This document shows positions 5,867 to 6,778 of a stretch of DNA of 6,778 nt, in pieces. The translations under genes and the position numbers were made by a program. The notes beneath the pieces are model-generated. The model did not search any database, had not been told where the DNA came from, and saw only the letters and a program-made list of their open reading frames with translations. The stretch covers positions 1 to 6,778 of the forward strand of contig JAHFPO010000125.1 in the NCBI GenBank assembly GCA_023266695.1. The letters run 5' to 3'. The first letter of the stretch is position 1, and the number at the start of each line of letters is the position of its first letter. This DNA is from Hyphomicrobiales bacterium. Its GTDB lineage: Bacteria; Pseudomonadota; Alphaproteobacteria; Rhizobiales; Xanthobacteraceae.

Positions 5867-6280
5867 CTACCACCAGTACCGGCGGTAATAAGGCCCTCCA
5901 TAATAATAATCGCCGGGGTAGTACGACCGGTAATACGGCCGGTAGTACGGCCGGTAGTACGGGTAGGGAGCGACCACGACTGGCGGCGCTTCCGCATAGG
6001 GCGGCGGCACCGCATAAGCGCTCGGGCCGCCGACGTCGATATAGTCCTGGCTGACATAGCCGCTACGCCCCGTTCCAAGAAAGACCCGGCACCAGCCGGC
6101 GGAGCAACCCGCGACCTGGATGTTGCTGCCGCCCGGGATCATGGTGATCACCGGATATTCGGGGCCGGGACCCGTCCTCACCTTGAGATTGCTGAGAACG
6201 AGCGCGGCCTCGGCGGCGCCGATCCCGCTCACTAGCGCGATCAGCGCCGCGGCGAAGGTGAATGTTTTTGCAGACTTCAT
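5867..6280 (-). CDS. Small secreted SH3-domain protein with a Tyr-rich repetitive tail
   Basis: A 137-residue exported protein of unknown role. A signal peptide covers about 1-25 (MKSAKTFTF, hydrophobic core, GAAEA cleavage site). The bacterial SH3 domain (SH3b) follows at about 27-82: LSNLKVRTGPGPEYPVI, GSNIQVAGC, GWCRVFLGTGRSGYVSQDYI. Cys59 and Cys64 flank the GW turn and could form a disulfide in the periplasm. Residues 87-137 are low complexity, rich in Pro and Tyr, with PYYR repeats and ending RRYWW. SH3b domains often bind cell-wall peptides or glycans, and small proteins of this build are common and mostly uncharacterised in Hyphomicrobiales. The start at ATG 6280 is fixed by the signal peptide; the longer open frame, up to 6685, overlaps rne antisense-free but in the wrong frame and is ignored. 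The gene lies 88 bp downstream of rne on the same strand. Confidence 0.88.
   Translation of the reverse strand: MKSAKTFTFAAALIALVSGIGAAEAALVLSNLKVRTGPGPEYPVITMIPGGSNIQVAGCSAGWCRVFLGTGRSGYVSQDYIDVGGPSAYAVPPPYAEAPPVVVAPYPYYRPYYRPYYRSYYPGDYYYGGPYYRRYWW
5915..5962. repeat. Four tandem 12-bp units encoding the PYYR tail
   Basis: Units at 5915-5926, 5927-5938, 5939-5950 and 5951-5962. The last two are identical (CCGGTAGTACGG on the plus strand), the second differs by one base and the first is degenerate. Read on the minus strand each 12 bp encodes Pro-Tyr-Tyr-Arg. Because the unit is a multiple of three, gain or loss of copies would change the tail length of the SH3 protein without breaking the frame. 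Confidence 0.9.
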
Positions 6281-6368
6281 GTTCGTGCTCTCTGCCTGCT
6301 GGCCTTGTTTCGATGTGCCCTCGTTCCCGCCATCAAAAACCGCAACAACTCGATATTCCGCCGCCGCC

Positions 6369-6778
6369 TCACCGCTTTTGCCACCAGCCGGAGCGGCGCG
6401 GACGGTTGGGATCGACCTGCTCTTCCTCATGACTCGGCCTGCTCGTGGGCGCGAGCGGATGGGAGCGCTCGATCGGAACCGGCGCGGGTGCCACTCCCTC
6501 GTCCAAGCGGATGACGGGCGCGGGCTCGCGCACGGTCGAACGGCGCTTCGACGGCGCGGGTTCATCCGGCACGGGCTCGTATGACGCCGGTTGCGCGGCG
6601 GGGATATAGGGTGGTTCCGGTCGCGGCTCGGTGACGGAGCGGTAGGGCTCGGGCGAACCCATCTCCGGCATCGGTGCCGCAGCACTCTCGCGCGGCAACT
6701 CGCTTTGCCCCGGCTCGGACCGGTCGCGCCGGTTGCGCCGTCCGCCGCGCCGGCCGCGCCGCCGTCGCCGCCGTGGCT
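6369..6778 (-). CDS. rne: Ribonuclease E, C-terminal end (partial, N-terminus off the right edge)
   Basis: Endoribonuclease that starts mRNA decay and rRNA processing and scaffolds the RNA degradosome. Only the last 136 codons are here, all within the disordered C-terminal region; the S1/DNase I-like catalytic core is outside the window. The fragment opens with an Arg-rich patch (PRRRRRRGRRGGRRNRRDR) of the sort that binds RNA. A long acidic/Pro-rich stretch follows, including SKRRSTVREPAP, a motif I recognise from rhizobial RNase E. It ends NRPRRSGWWQKR. A terminal GWW motif is the PNPase docking site described for Caulobacter RNase E. The assignment rests on these short motifs and composition rather than on a catalytic domain, so another Arg/Pro-rich protein is possible but less likely. 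The reading frame is open to the window edge with no internal stop. Confidence 0.82.
   Translation of the reverse strand, partial: PRRRRRRGRRGGRRNRRDRSEPGQSELPRESAAAPMPEMGSPEPYRSVTEPRPEPPYIPAAQPASYEPVPDEPAPSKRRSTVREPAPVIRLDEGVAPAPVPIERSHPLAPTSRPSHEEEQVDPNRPRRSGWWQKR
6381..6389 (-). other. GWW motif at the RNase E C-terminus (probable PNPase docking site)
   Basis: The codons for Gly-Trp-Trp lie three residues before the stop, in the setting RRSGWWQKR. In Caulobacter crescentus the RNase E C-terminal peptide with a GWW motif binds polynucleotide phosphorylase. The same tail here suggests the same contact. Sequence similarity is clear; binding is inferred. Confidence 0.65.

Noticed and set aside
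1..6778. CRISPR array, tRNA, rRNA, intact insertion sequence or phage genes
   Set aside because: No spaced direct repeats of CRISPR size, no cloverleaf or rRNA-like segments and no transposase or integrase reading frame were seen on either strand.

Overview
This window looks like ordinary chromosomal DNA from a GC-rich alphaproteobacterium, most likely of the Hyphomicrobiales (Rhizobiales). The reasons are the strongly GC-rich third codon positions, the aroQ-accB-accC order next to a DsbA-like gene and an M48 protease, a neighbouring RNase E that ends in the alphaproteobacterial GWW tail, a small Tyr-rich SH3 exported protein of a kind common in rhizobia, and a dispersed-looking palindrome of a type widespread in this group.

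Layout from left to right. Positions 1-1685, minus strand: accC (5' part only), accB and aroQ, tightly packed and read leftward, joining fatty-acid precursor synthesis to the shikimate pathway. Positions 1686-1862 are a leader and intergenic region that holds a 51-bp inverted repeat. Positions 1863-4192, minus strand: a periplasmic thioredoxin-fold thiol oxidoreductase with a CGYC active site and an ScsC-type N-terminal helix, preceded by a BepA/YfgC-like M48 metalloprotease with TPRs; the two are 23 bp apart and surely co-transcribed. Positions 4193-4292 form a short divergent promoter region. Positions 4293-5507, plus strand: a class I PLP-dependent aminotransferase. Positions 5508-5866 hold no intact gene; they contain a truncated N-terminal remnant of a ChrA-type chromate transporter followed by about 130 bp of unassigned DNA. 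Positions 5867-6280, minus strand: a small secreted SH3-domain protein with a Tyr-rich tail. Positions 6369-6778, minus strand: the C-terminal end of ribonuclease E, running off the right edge.

How the genes fit together: the left end is central metabolism (biotin-dependent acetyl-CoA carboxylase and dehydroquinase). The middle is an envelope-maintenance pair; in E. coli BepA acts on the outer-membrane protein LptD, whose disulfides must be rearranged, so a protease gene beside a disulfide oxidoreductase/isomerase gene makes functional sense. The right end is the tail of the RNA degradosome scaffold, with its probable PNPase-binding motif.

I did not find a defence system, CRISPR array, intact transposon, tRNA or rRNA. 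Most of the window is housekeeping. The points worth a second look are the protease/isomerase pairing, the chrA scar and its unassigned flank, the palindromic element, and the Tyr-rich tandem repeat.
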